Assembly (NCBI GenBank): GCA_023433505.1
Contig: JAEZCO010000071.1
Location: 1 to 64,000, forward strand
DNA from: Bacillota bacterium
GTDB lineage: Bacteria > Bacillota > Clostridia > Acetivibrionales > DTU013
DNA: 64,000 nucleotides
Reading direction: 5' to 3'
Shown in pieces: positions 34,791-43,776 of the stretch; the stretch's first letter is position 1, and each line of letters starts with the position of its first letter. Made by a program: the position numbers and the translations under genes. The notes beneath the pieces were generated by a model. The model had not been told where the DNA came from. It was given only the letters and a program-made list of their open reading frames with translations, and did not search any database.

Positions 34791-36411
34791 ATTTCACCAA
34801 TGCGTTATTCAGTTCATTTGTAATTGCATTCACATTTTGCTCTTTAGATTTCACCCAATCTTTCCAGTTTGCCTCTAGGTTTCCTTCCTTGAGTACCACA
34901 CCTGTAAGCTCTGCCTGAACAAGACCAAGATTTCCTTTTTTATCGTAATTGGGGCCGGAATAGAATTTTAAGTCATAGTCCACCGGAGACACGTTTCCAT
35001 TCTTTTCCTTCTCTTTAAACATGTCTATTGCCATATTCCGAATCTTTGCAGGTATTGTAGGATCACGAAGGCCCCAATCATCCGGGAGAATTACATGAGT
35101 CCACCAATACTTATACGATGGATAAAGGTCGCTGATTACCTTAAAGTTTCCTTTATCATCCTTTGCCCTTGTAATTGCGATATCGTTTCCATCCTTCTTC
35201 CAATCCTTACCTTCTATGCCAAGGTTGATCAAATTCTGTCCTTCATCTGTACAGGTATAATCCATAATGGAAAGCACTCTGTCCAGTTTATCTGCATCCA
35301 TATCCTTGTTAAGAACAGTGCTGCACCAGAAGTTCGTCCTTTCATAAGAGTGCCATTTTCCATCGGGACCCTTGATTGCAGTAGTGTCGATAATGTCCAA
35401 CGGATTGAGATCCGGGTTCTGCGCCTTGAAGTCATTAAAAAATTGGTTGATATTTGCTCCCGATCCATCATGCATTAATAGTCCTGCTTTACCGGCGATA
35501 AACAAGTTCACCGGATCTTGTTTCTTATGTACGAAGAAGTCAGGATGCAGCAAGCCGTCCCTGTAGAATTTCTGCCATACTTTAAGGCCCTCTAAGGTGC
35601 TCTGCTCTGTGGGACCCCATACATATTTGCCATTCACTTTGTGAAAATTCATTACTTCGTAGTTATACGGTTCTACAAAAAGTGGAATAGCTTTCTCACT
35701 ATCTGTTGCGATTCCTATTGTTTTTCCCGCGCCATTCCCTCCCGGGTCCTTATCAACAAAAGTTTTTGCGATTTTGTACAAATCATCCTGAGAAATGAGC
35801 TTGTCTACCTTGATGCCCAATTTGTCTGCCCAGTCTTTTCTGTAGTACAAGGATACGTGTGAGAGAACTTTCTGTGTCGGAGCATTAAAATAGATAATCT
35901 TGGGAACTGTATAAAGCTTCCCATTAAGTCTTTTCTTAAGAACATCGGCAACACCGGTTTTGTCGAGAACCTTGGCAAGATTCGGATATTTTCCCTCAAT
36001 ATCATCGGGCAGTGCTTTTATCAATCCCTGCTCGGCATAGCTTTTATATTCTGAAAAGTTATTATTCAGGTCAAAGAAGGATACATCCGGCATATCTCCT
36101 GCGTTGGCCCATATCCTTATTTTATCCATCCATTGGGTTGCCGGCAGGGGAATTAATTCATGCTCGACATTAAATTTATCATCGACCTTTTTCATTATTT
36201 CATCATTAGCGTAATTTGTTCCTTCACTAATATAAAGTGAAGCAGATGTAATTTTAATTTTTTTCCCGAACTTTTCCTCACTTGAAGCTTGAGTACTTCC
36301 ACTAGGCTTTCCGGTCTCTTTAACATTTTTTTCACCTGATCCGCAACCGGTAAGCACAACAAGGAAGCACATCAAAATACAGAGTATGGGGGGAAGCCTT
36401 TTCCTTAACAT
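34789..36411 (-). CDS. Sugar ABC transporter substrate-binding lipoprotein (LplA type), unit C
   Basis: The 540-residue product has a lipoprotein signal ending in LVVLTGC (Cys23), a short linker and a large family 1 solute-binding domain, including a DPGGNGAGKTIGIA stretch typical of LplA-like proteins. It belongs to a different branch from the unit A and B proteins: no DUF3502-like end, and a longer C-terminus. AGGAGG precedes the ATG. It is the third gene of unit C after two permease genes. The presence of the YesM/YesN-type pair next door suggests substrate-induced expression. Confidence 0.92.
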   Translation of the reverse strand: MLRKRLPPILCILMCFLVVLTGCGSGEKNVKETGKPSGSTQASSEEKFGKKIKITSASLYISEGTNYANDEIMKKVDDKFNVEHELIPLPATQWMDKIRIWANAGDMPDVSFFDLNNNFSEYKSYAEQGLIKALPDDIEGKYPNLAKVLDKTGVADVLKKRLNGKLYTVPKIIYFNAPTQKVLSHVSLYYRKDWADKLGIKVDKLISQDDLYKIAKTFVDKDPGGNGAGKTIGIATDSEKAIPLFVEPYNYEVMNFHKVNGKYVWGPTEQSTLEGLKVWQKFYRDGLLHPDFFVHKKQDPVNLFIAGKAGLLMHDGSGANINQFFNDFKAQNPDLNPLDIIDTTAIKGPDGKWHSYERTNFWCSTVLNKDMDADKLDRVLSIMDYTCTDEGQNLINLGIEGKDWKKDGNDIAITRAKDDKGNFKVISDLYPSYKYWWTHVILPDDWGLRDPTIPAKIRNMAIDMFKEKEKNGNVSPVDYDLKFYSGPNYDKKGNLGLVQAELTGVVLKEGNLEANWKDWVKSKEQNVNAITNELNNALVK

Positions 36412-36515
36412 AATAATCCTCCTGTTTTTTTATTATACTCAACCTGCAATATCTTCATCAATATTACCGGTAAAATATTTATAGCGAATACGGTAAAATG
36501 AAGAACGAACCGGCA

Positions 36516-37409
36516 TCAGGATTTTACTGAGCCCAGCATAATCCCTTTGACAAAGTGCTTTTGAAGGAAGGGATAGATAATCATAATAGGTGTCATCGTA
36601 AGGGTAATTGCCGCCATCTTTATGCCTTCGCTAAAGACTTCCTGCCTCAACGATGTACCGCTGCCTGCCAAATCATCGACCGTAGATTCAAAAATAATAT
36701 TTCTTAATATAACCTGCAAGGGCATCCAATTCCTGCTTCTTAAGAAGATCATCGAATAAAACCACTCATTCCACCGGTCAACCATGTAAAACAGAAAAAC
36801 GGTGGCAAGAATCGGCTTGGATAAGGGCAATATGATATTGAAAAAGATACTGATATCGTTCGCTCCATCGATTTTAGCAGATTCTTCAATGCTTTCCGGG
36901 ATCGATTCGAAGTAGTTCTTCACAAGAATCAGGTAGAATGTATTGATACCGGAAACTAAAACGATCGACCAAATATTGTTCGTTAACCCTATTCCTTTTA
37001 TCACAAGATACAACGGAATTATTCCCCCGCTGAAGAACATGGTGAAAATGATGAGGGGGAACAGAACACTTTTTCCAGGGAATATTTTTCTGGATAATGG
37101 GTAGGCCGTACAAGTTGTCAGCAGCATGTTTAGCGGAATGCCCAATAGAAGGATAAACATTGTAGTTTTATATCCTACCAGCAACCTTTTCCCATGAAAC
37201 AAGAGCTCATATGAACTTAAGCTAATCCTTTTTGGAAAAAGCATAAAAGGATTTTTTGTATAATCGATCTGCGGCACCAACGATATTAATATGGCATTAT
37301 AAAAAGGATATAAGATAACAATGGCCCACAGAGTCAGAACTATAAAAACAACAATATAAAATAAATCTATTTTATTCTTTTTTAATTTACTTGAAGAAAA
37401 CACTTCCAT
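36516..37409 (-). CDS. Carbohydrate ABC transporter permease (YtcP/MalG type), unit C
   Basis: The ATG at 37409 with AAGGATGG upstream is preferred to an in-frame TTG at 37448. The 297-residue protein has six spans and an EAA loop (SIEESAKIDGANDISIFFNI), and ends VKGIMLGSVKS, the YtcP-type tail. It is translated next to its partner permease, with a 40-bp gap. Confidence 0.92.
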   Translation of the reverse strand: MEVFSSSKLKKNKIDLFYIVVFIVLTLWAIVILYPFYNAILISLVPQIDYTKNPFMLFPKRISLSSYELLFHGKRLLVGYKTTMFILLLGIPLNMLLTTCTAYPLSRKIFPGKSVLFPLIIFTMFFSGGIIPLYLVIKGIGLTNNIWSIVLVSGINTFYLILVKNYFESIPESIEESAKIDGANDISIFFNIILPLSKPILATVFLFYMVDRWNEWFYSMIFLRSRNWMPLQVILRNIIFESTVDDLAGSGTSLRQEVFSEGIKMAAITLTMTPIMIIYPFLQKHFVKGIMLGSVKS

Positions 37410-37449
37410 ATAAAACCATCCTTCTTTAAAAAACTTATATTCAGACAAG

Positions 37450-38406
37450 TTAGAATAATCCTTTTTCTCCAGCCATTTTTGCCAGCCTGTCGCTTGCTAC
37501 AAGAAAAATAAAGTTAATTACAGATTTAAAAAGTCCTATCGCAGTGCTAAATCCAAAATCGGCCGGTCCCTGAAAAGTAATCCTGTAAATATAGGTATCA
37601 AGAATATCCGACACACCTTGTACCGCAGGATTCTGCATGTTGAAAATCTGTTCAAAACCTGCATTCATTACACGTCCGATCGAGAGAATAAGCAGTATGA
37701 CAATCGTACTCCGGATGCTAGGCAGTGTTATATAAATCATTTTTTGAAACCTTGTGGCCCCATCAATCGTTGCAGCTTCATATTGCTCTTCGCTAATGCT
37801 CGCTATTGTAGCCATATATATAATGCTTTGCCAGCCCGCGTTCTTCCAATTTTCGGTAATATAAAGAATCGGTCTGAATATGCCTGCGTCAGCGAGATAA
37901 TTATGCGGCTCGAAACCGATTAACATGGCTACCTGGTTTAAAGCCCCGTCAGTTGCCAGGAAGTTGACCAAAATCCCCGACACAATAACCCATGATAAAA
38001 AGTACGGAAAGGTATATACCGTCTGAAGTATCCTTTTATAGGGTCCGATGGCCAACTCATTTAGAAACAGAGCTATAATAATTGGGAAAGGGAATTGGAA
38101 AATGATTCTTTGGAGACTTATTACAATTGTATTATAAGTCGCTTGCAAAAAATATGGGTCCCGGAAAACAAGTTCATAATTCTTAAGCCCTACCCACGGA
38201 CTTCCAATAATACCAAGGTTGGCTTTAAATTCCTTGAAGGCAACCGTAATACCGTATATCGGAAAGTAGTTAAAAACAATATAATAGATAATTCCCGGTA
38301 AAACTAGAAGATATAAGTATTTTGCCTGTGCTATCTCTTTTAAGATACTACTGCCAGCATTACTGCCAATTCTGCTTTTCTGAACTGTTTTCAATCCAGT
38401 ATTCAA
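37450..38406 (-). CDS. Carbohydrate ABC transporter permease (LplB/MalF type), unit C
   Basis: The 318-residue permease has the LplB start segment YLYLLVLPGIIYYIVFNYFP, six spans, and an EAA loop EEQYEAATIDGATRFQKMIY. The start codon is TTG at 38406, supported by a near-perfect AAGGAGGA seven bases upstream; no ATG serves better. It is the first gene of unit C. The 21-bp-period repeat at 38474-38507 lies ~70-100 bp upstream, as expected for an activator-controlled promoter. Confidence 0.9.
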   Translation of the reverse strand: MNTGLKTVQKSRIGSNAGSSILKEIAQAKYLYLLVLPGIIYYIVFNYFPIYGITVAFKEFKANLGIIGSPWVGLKNYELVFRDPYFLQATYNTIVISLQRIIFQFPFPIIIALFLNELAIGPYKRILQTVYTFPYFLSWVIVSGILVNFLATDGALNQVAMLIGFEPHNYLADAGIFRPILYITENWKNAGWQSIIYMATIASISEEQYEAATIDGATRFQKMIYITLPSIRSTIVILLILSIGRVMNAGFEQIFNMQNPAVQGVSDILDTYIYRITFQGPADFGFSTAIGLFKSVINFIFLVASDRLAKMAGEKGLF

Positions 38407-38473
38407 GATATTTCCTCCTTCGTTGCTGTCCTTACCTCTATGGTAAAATATAAATCATTTTTAAAACATAAAT

Positions 38474-38507
38474 ATTTTCGGAAGTATATGTATTATTTTC
38501 GGAAGTA
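38474..38507. promoter_or_regulatory. Direct-repeat operator, 21-bp period (probable YesN/AraC-type site)
   Basis: ATTTTCGGAAGTA occurs at 38474-38486 and again, identically, at 38495-38507, exactly 21 bp apart (two helical turns). That is the usual geometry of AraC-type activator half-sites. It lies in the 209-bp gap between the first unit C permease gene (minus strand) and the histidine kinase gene (plus strand) and could control both. Confidence 0.7.
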
Positions 38508-38615
38508 GCTAAAGGTATCAAAATGACTATTGACGGGTAGGGACCTTTATATTATAGTAGGGTAAAATGGCCTGTCCTGCTTATTCCACCCTTTACACAA
38601 AGGAGGAGATCTATT

Positions 38616-40403
38616 TTGTTCAGACTGTCCGATATGAAATTACGGAGTCAGTTGATCCTGTTAGTCGCGATAGCTATATCTACGATGATCATCGTCCAAC
38701 TTTTCTATTATGTGAGCTTTTACAAGCTGACCACAGAAAGAGCCTATGCATACTTTGAAGAACTGTCCGGGCAGATAGAAAACAAGATGAAATCAACTTT
38801 TTATGATGTAGAAAGTATAACACAAATCATATCAAACAGTCAGAATATACAAAAATTCGTTATTGAAAAGAATGCATATAATAAGTTAGAACTAATAAAA
38901 TATGCCAAAGATAATCTGAATTACGGTCTGGCCAGCAACAAAAACCTACGCAATATCGGAATCACCGGAAGAAACGGTATAGTACTGGAAACCGATCCGG
39001 GCAATGATCTTGAAGCGTTCGAACAACTGATTGATACCTATAAGCTTCAGGAGCAACCATTAAGGACTTCCTTTTATACACCAGCCATTTACGATAAGGT
39101 AACTGGAAAGATGTATTATGCTTATATCAACCCTATCTACTCAAATCTCGCTGGAGAATTTTACAAAGATAATATCGGTGTTTGTATGACACTTTGCTAC
39201 ACTAATACGTTTACTAAGAGTATCGAGGGCGGCGATAAACTTGCCGGGCTGATATTCACCATATCTGAAGGAGATAATATTATTTCATCAAGTGTAAAAG
39301 ACATGAATAATAAAAAACTGGATGCAGAGCTGAGTACTATTAATGTAATCGGAGAGGGAAGAACCCGCTTTACCTATAAGCAGCAGCCTTGTTTAGCAAG
39401 AGTTGTGAAGCTGGAAAAACCCGACTGGACGATTACGATCTTCATACCCATAGCCAACCTTGTAAGAGACATGCAGCCTCTTCGGAATATTGGCATACTG
39501 ATCCTAATCGGTACAATATGTATATTAACTTTGGTAGGCATCGTCATTACCAGAAGCATCACCGTCCCGATTGGAAAAATTGTCAGCAGCTTGGTTAAAA
39601 TCGGAGAAATGGATATAAAATACAGAATAACCATCCCGTCTAAAAATGAGATCGGAATTATTGTAGAAGACATCAACACGATGTTGGACAAACTGGAGAG
39701 CATGACCCGGAGAATCTTTGAAACACAAAATGCCCTGTATGAGTCGGAATTATCCAAAAAGCAGGCAGAACTTGCCTTTTACCAGAGCCAAATCAATCCC
39801 CATTTTCTTTACAATACCTTGGAGTGCATCCGGAGTATGGGAGCCGTATATAACGCAAAAGAGATTGTGGGCATTTCAACATCCATGGCTAAAATATTCC
39901 GTTACTCCGTAAAAAAAGGTAATATGGTAACCTTGCAAGAAGAGCTGGAGTGTGTTGGAGATTACTTTAACATTATCTCACTGCGGTATATGGGGAAGTA
40001 TAAAATAAAATTTATCGTTGATAAAGCAATTCTGGATCAAAAAATAGTAAAAATGACCCTCCAGCCCATTATTGAAAATTCCGTATATCACGGTCTGGAG
40101 AAGATGGATAGAGATGGATACATCGGCGTAAAAGGTTATTTTGACAATTCCGGAGATATCGTCATTGAAATAGTGGATAATGGCAAAGGGTTGCACGAAG
40201 AGGAGCTTTCTAAGCTGTGCCGGAAACTGAGTGGCGATGAGACGGTATTGAGTGAAGATTTGAACAGCAAGGGAAGCATAGGCCTTCTCAATATAAATCA
40301 GCGCTTAGTAATCAACTATGGGGAGAAATATAGTATGCAAATATCAAGTAAGCTCAATCACTGGACGGCTGTCAGAATCAAAATTCCGCAATCTGCAAAT
40401 TAA
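38616..40403 (+). CDS. Sensor histidine kinase (YesM/LytS-like), unit C
   Basis: The start is TTG at 38616 with AGGAGGAG seven bases upstream; ATG at 38634 is the alternative. The 595-residue protein has a span at ~13-34, an outer Cache-like sensing domain to ~285, a second span at ~290-312, and HAMP (~313-370). A His_kinase domain follows, with the phosphorylated His396 in SQINPHFLYNTLECIRSM. A HATPase_c domain contains PIIENSVYHG (N box), VDNGKGL and GSIGLLNINQRL (G boxes). Its stop codon overlaps that of the response regulator gene on the other strand. It should sense the substrate of unit C and phosphorylate that regulator. Confidence 0.92.
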   Translation: MFRLSDMKLRSQLILLVAIAISTMIIVQLFYYVSFYKLTTERAYAYFEELSGQIENKMKSTFYDVESITQIISNSQNIQKFVIEKNAYNKLELIKYAKDNLNYGLASNKNLRNIGITGRNGIVLETDPGNDLEAFEQLIDTYKLQEQPLRTSFYTPAIYDKVTGKMYYAYINPIYSNLAGEFYKDNIGVCMTLCYTNTFTKSIEGGDKLAGLIFTISEGDNIISSSVKDMNNKKLDAELSTINVIGEGRTRFTYKQQPCLARVVKLEKPDWTITIFIPIANLVRDMQPLRNIGILILIGTICILTLVGIVITRSITVPIGKIVSSLVKIGEMDIKYRITIPSKNEIGIIVEDINTMLDKLESMTRRIFETQNALYESELSKKQAELAFYQSQINPHFLYNTLECIRSMGAVYNAKEIVGISTSMAKIFRYSVKKGNMVTLQEELECVGDYFNIISLRYMGKYKIKFIVDKAILDQKIVKMTLQPIIENSVYHGLEKMDRDGYIGVKGYFDNSGDIVIEIVDNGKGLHEEELSKLCRKLSGDETVLSEDLNSKGSIGLLNINQRLVINYGEKYSMQISSKLNHWTAVRIKIPQSAN

Positions 40404-41848
40404 CAGCGGTATTGCTTTCTGTATTTGGTAGGTGTCATACCGAACTGACCCTTAAAGAGTTTGCTGAAATAGCAGTAATCACCATATCCTACTTCATCTG
40501 CGATTTGCATGATGGAATAGTCGGTCTCTTTTAATAATTCAGTTGCCCTGTTCATCCTGGTGTAAGAAAGATATTCTATAAAAGTCATGCCAAGAGACTT
40601 CTTAAACAGATCACATATGTAGGTAGCATTCATATTGAACATTTTTGCAATATCGCTTAGAAACAGAGAGTTGTAATAATTTGTTTCAACATATTTAACG
40701 AGTTTCTTAAAGGTCTCGTTTGTAGATCCGTCCAGCTTGAGGTTCTGTTGCCCTATTAACAGAACTGTATCCATCAGATAGTCCAAAAGGTCAGTGAGAT
40801 CTCTGAACTTTTTGTAGATCTTATCATAGGTTAAAAAATCCAGGTCCGCTGCAAGAATAATATCCGGATGTCTATAGCTGATATTTGCAATAAATTGATT
40901 GTAAAAAAAGGCAGCTTCTCCTATTCCAAACCGATTTTGCACAAACACAGCTTTCAGATTGTCAAAAGCTTCAGCTAACTGGCACGAATCCTTACTATCC
41001 AGTTTTGACAATATGATGCCTATATATTTATTCAAATCGGCGGTATTCTTCTTTTCAAAGCAGGTAATTGCCGGCTTCCCGGTCACAAAGGAGTCATAAA
41101 CGGCTATATCGGCTTCCCTATATTTAGTTCCAATTTTATCCATAGCTTTACAAATTGTACTGATCCCCACACTGGGGACTTCAAAATCCTTCCGGCTTGG
41201 CCGGTATATGCCGGAGTATTCCCGGATATCGGTTTGGGTATTGATAAAATATGCCTTTTTGTTTGCGCTTAAATATAATTCAACGCGGAAGGTTTCTTCT
41301 GGAAATTCCAATTCAATTTGATTACGCTGCTGGTCATGAGTCACGATAACCTGATAAAAGGGATACTTCCTGCTCATTCCGTTATCCTGAAGATACTTTG
41401 CGATCAGCTCGGAATTGTACGGAAAATCATCAAGCAGACTTAGATTTTCAATTTTATCCTGCGCTGCTTTTTTCCTGTTTAAGTGCCCGGCAAGCCTGGT
41501 AAAGACATCGATGATTTCGTCCTCATTCAGGGGCTTCAACACGTAGTGGAAAGCCCTATGCTTGATTGCTTCCTTAGCATAGCAAAAATCATCATACCCG
41601 CTCGCTATAACAAACTCTGTATCCAAGCCGGCTTGCCTGACACTTTCTATTAGCTCGATACCTGACATCTTATTCATGCGTATATCCGTTAGAACAACAT
41701 CAGGCTTTTGCGACTTGATTGCTTCAAGTGCCTGCAAAGCATTGGTTGTTTCAAAAACAATCTGATACCCGTTATTTTCCCAGTTGTAACAGTTTCTCAT
41801 CCCGAGCAGCGCCCAGGGCTCATCATCCACCAATATGACCGTAAACAT
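40400..41848 (-). CDS. Response regulator with AraC-type DNA-binding domain (YesN-like), unit C
   Basis: I place the start at ATG 41848 (AGGGAG eight bases upstream). The open frame runs further upstream to 41992, but those codons belong to a dehydrogenase fragment. The 482-residue protein has a receiver domain (1-~120) with Asp8/Asp9 and phospho-acceptor Asp55 in VVLTDIRMNK. A poorly conserved middle follows, then an AraC domain at ~380-480 with ATYICDLFKKSLGMTFIEYL and GDYCYFSKLFKGQFGMTP. It is convergent with the kinase gene, with the stop codons overlapping. It probably binds the 21-bp repeats at 38474-38507 to activate the unit C transporter. Confidence 0.92.
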   Translation of the reverse strand: MFTVILVDDEPWALLGMRNCYNWENNGYQIVFETTNALQALEAIKSQKPDVVLTDIRMNKMSGIELIESVRQAGLDTEFVIASGYDDFCYAKEAIKHRAFHYVLKPLNEDEIIDVFTRLAGHLNRKKAAQDKIENLSLLDDFPYNSELIAKYLQDNGMSRKYPFYQVIVTHDQQRNQIELEFPEETFRVELYLSANKKAYFINTQTDIREYSGIYRPSRKDFEVPSVGISTICKAMDKIGTKYREADIAVYDSFVTGKPAITCFEKKNTADLNKYIGIILSKLDSKDSCQLAEAFDNLKAVFVQNRFGIGEAAFFYNQFIANISYRHPDIILAADLDFLTYDKIYKKFRDLTDLLDYLMDTVLLIGQQNLKLDGSTNETFKKLVKYVETNYYNSLFLSDIAKMFNMNATYICDLFKKSLGMTFIEYLSYTRMNRATELLKETDYSIMQIADEVGYGDYCYFSKLFKGQFGMTPTKYRKQYRC

Positions 41849-41934
41849 CGCATACTCCCTGCAATAAAATAAAAAGATACAAAACCGATAAGCGAATATA
41901 GTAAAATAGTAGCATAGCTCAACAAACATTTCAA

Positions 41935-42066
41935 ATCCATACATTTCATCGTCATAAACGTCAATTGCCGCTCCCTGAACAGTACTTTTCATTAAAGCCG
42001 CTGCCAGATGTTCCTCGCAGAAAATGGGACCACTAGCTGTGTTAATTAAAAATGCTGTTTTATGGA
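41935..42066 (-). pseudogene. Remnant of a D-isomer-specific 2-hydroxyacid dehydrogenase gene
   Basis: On the minus strand ~44 codons read HKTAFLINTASGPIFCEEHL, then AAALMKSTVQGAAIDVYDDE. This matches the conserved NAD-domain segment of the family (usually TAxLINTARG, followed by a helix and GAALDVFxxEP). There is no start, no catalytic remainder and no stop-delimited domain. The fragment begins within a base or two of the stop codon of the broken GH94 gene and runs in frame into the open frame preceding the response regulator gene. Confidence 0.78.
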
Positions 42067-43695
42067 ATTTTCACTAAAACTTTATATTGCATACCCTGCT
42101 TAATATTTCGGACAATTCCCCCTTCTACAAAGTTATTATTAACATACACTTCCATATTTTTAATACTCAATTCTCTCCTGATGTCTATATCAAACTCCGC
42201 ACCTCTGAATATGCGTTTCACTTTTGCTTCCTGCCAGTCAGAAGGAAGCTGTGGTTTTATAATGAGGCCTTCCCTATTGCCCTTCAACCCGAACAACCCG
42301 TCAACCAGGCAACGATAAACCCAGGAAACTGTCCCTGTGTTAAATAAATGGCTCGAGCGTCCGGCGGTTCTTGGTATCTGTCTGTAAGCACCACGATAGT
42401 AATTAGGAATAAATACGGGTAATTGACCTCTTTGGACGATATCATCCATGTCCGGTCCCGGAATCATTTTCCGGAATTTGATTAATATATTTCAATTCAG
42501 CATCTTTATGCAGGATGATACCGTCCGGCATGGCCCCATTTTCATGTTGCTGCCCTAATGCAACAAGAAAAGCATTTCTAGCAATCTCCGGTTTGATGTA
42601 ACTCATCCCCATATTATCTTGGAGGTAGTTACGGGTTTGCGGATCTGTTGAAAGACGGTTGGTCTTGCCATGGTAATATAATTGCCGAGGTAGCCAGTGA
42701 TTCACAAAATTGTCCAAATTTGCATCCGGCGTTTTTATATGTAAATATCCTTTGCCTTCTGCTATGTACTTGGCATATTCTATTTCTGCCAATTTGAATC
42801 CATCCTCGCCATATATATTTTTGTGAATAAAATACCGCTTGCGAATACAATCAATTTCTTCCTCATTTTTGGCCGGACCGAATATAAACCTAAATTCCTT
42901 TTCTTCTCCCGGGTCCATATTTAATTTATATTGAAGAACACAGACAGGCATTTCATAACGTGCATCCCCTTTAGCCAATTCGTCCTTCAATATCGCCGTG
43001 GGAAGTATAATCCCGCCCTCTCCTTCAAAATTTTCCTGATTGGCTTCCCAGGCAATTGGTTCCCTTTCTGCCAGCAGAAAGGTTTTGTCGCTAAAATCCT
43101 TAATGGTAAAATAATCTTTATATTTTTGATACGGCGTAACGGAAGAACATACTATTGCTTGCATATCTGCTTTATATTCACCTTCTTGATTCATCCAAGA
43201 CATGTAACCCACTGTAAAATAGGGATAAACACTAATTCTCCGCTTTATTTGTGAAAGATTTTTTACTTTTACATGCCAAAGTTCCAAAGCGTCTGCTTTG
43301 GGCAAACTCAGACACATTTCTACCAGAATCCCGTTGTTCTCGACTTTCCATTTAATATTATCTTTCCCAACAGAAAAAGCATAATTATCCGGAGTAATTC
43401 GGACAGGTTCATAAGGAGCCGAAAAGATTTTACCGTCAACCTCATCCTTTACATATACAAAACGTCCCGGATGATGTGCATAGTATGGTTGTTCGGGCTG
43501 CATAAAGGTTTTTGCTTCAAGATTTGGAGAATGCGAGTACTTTGCCGGCTCAGGCTGCATAAACTGAGCCGCGGCATACCCCCGGCAGTTTGCCTGAATC
43601 ATCATCTTTTCATTCCATAAAAATCCGGATGCTTTTGGAATAATCGTCGGACTATATAATTCATAATATTCATTGTCTTCTGTTGGTCTAATCAT
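42060..43695 (-). pseudogene. GH94-like glycoside phosphorylase gene with internal deletion and frameshift
   Basis: A good ribosome binding site and ATG at 43695 start a 417-codon frame (stop at 42442). It encodes the N-terminal sandwich and first part of the catalytic barrel of a GH94/NdvB-like phosphorylase (GRFVYVKDEVDGKIFSAPYE at ~80-100; QDNMGMSYIKPEIARNAFLV near 365). The C-terminal part continues in another frame (42467-42060) with NYYRGAYRQIPRTAGRSSHL, NTGTVSWVYR and GLIIKPQLPSDW, the conserved end of the family. At the junction ATTCCGG is repeated on either side of AAAATG. The middle of the barrel, which holds the catalytic Asp and the phosphate-binding region, is missing (roughly 200-300 residues), so the product cannot be active. 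Confidence 0.87.
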
Positions 43696-43776
43696 ATTTC
43701 TTCCTCACAATTTCAAATCATGTTATTTACTAAAAAACGAATTTAGACATAATTGCTTACAGATACGGTGATGACA

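Noticed and set aside
41849..41992. N-terminal extension of the response regulator
   Set aside because: A good ribosome binding site supports ATG 41848, and the upstream codons are a dehydrogenase fragment.
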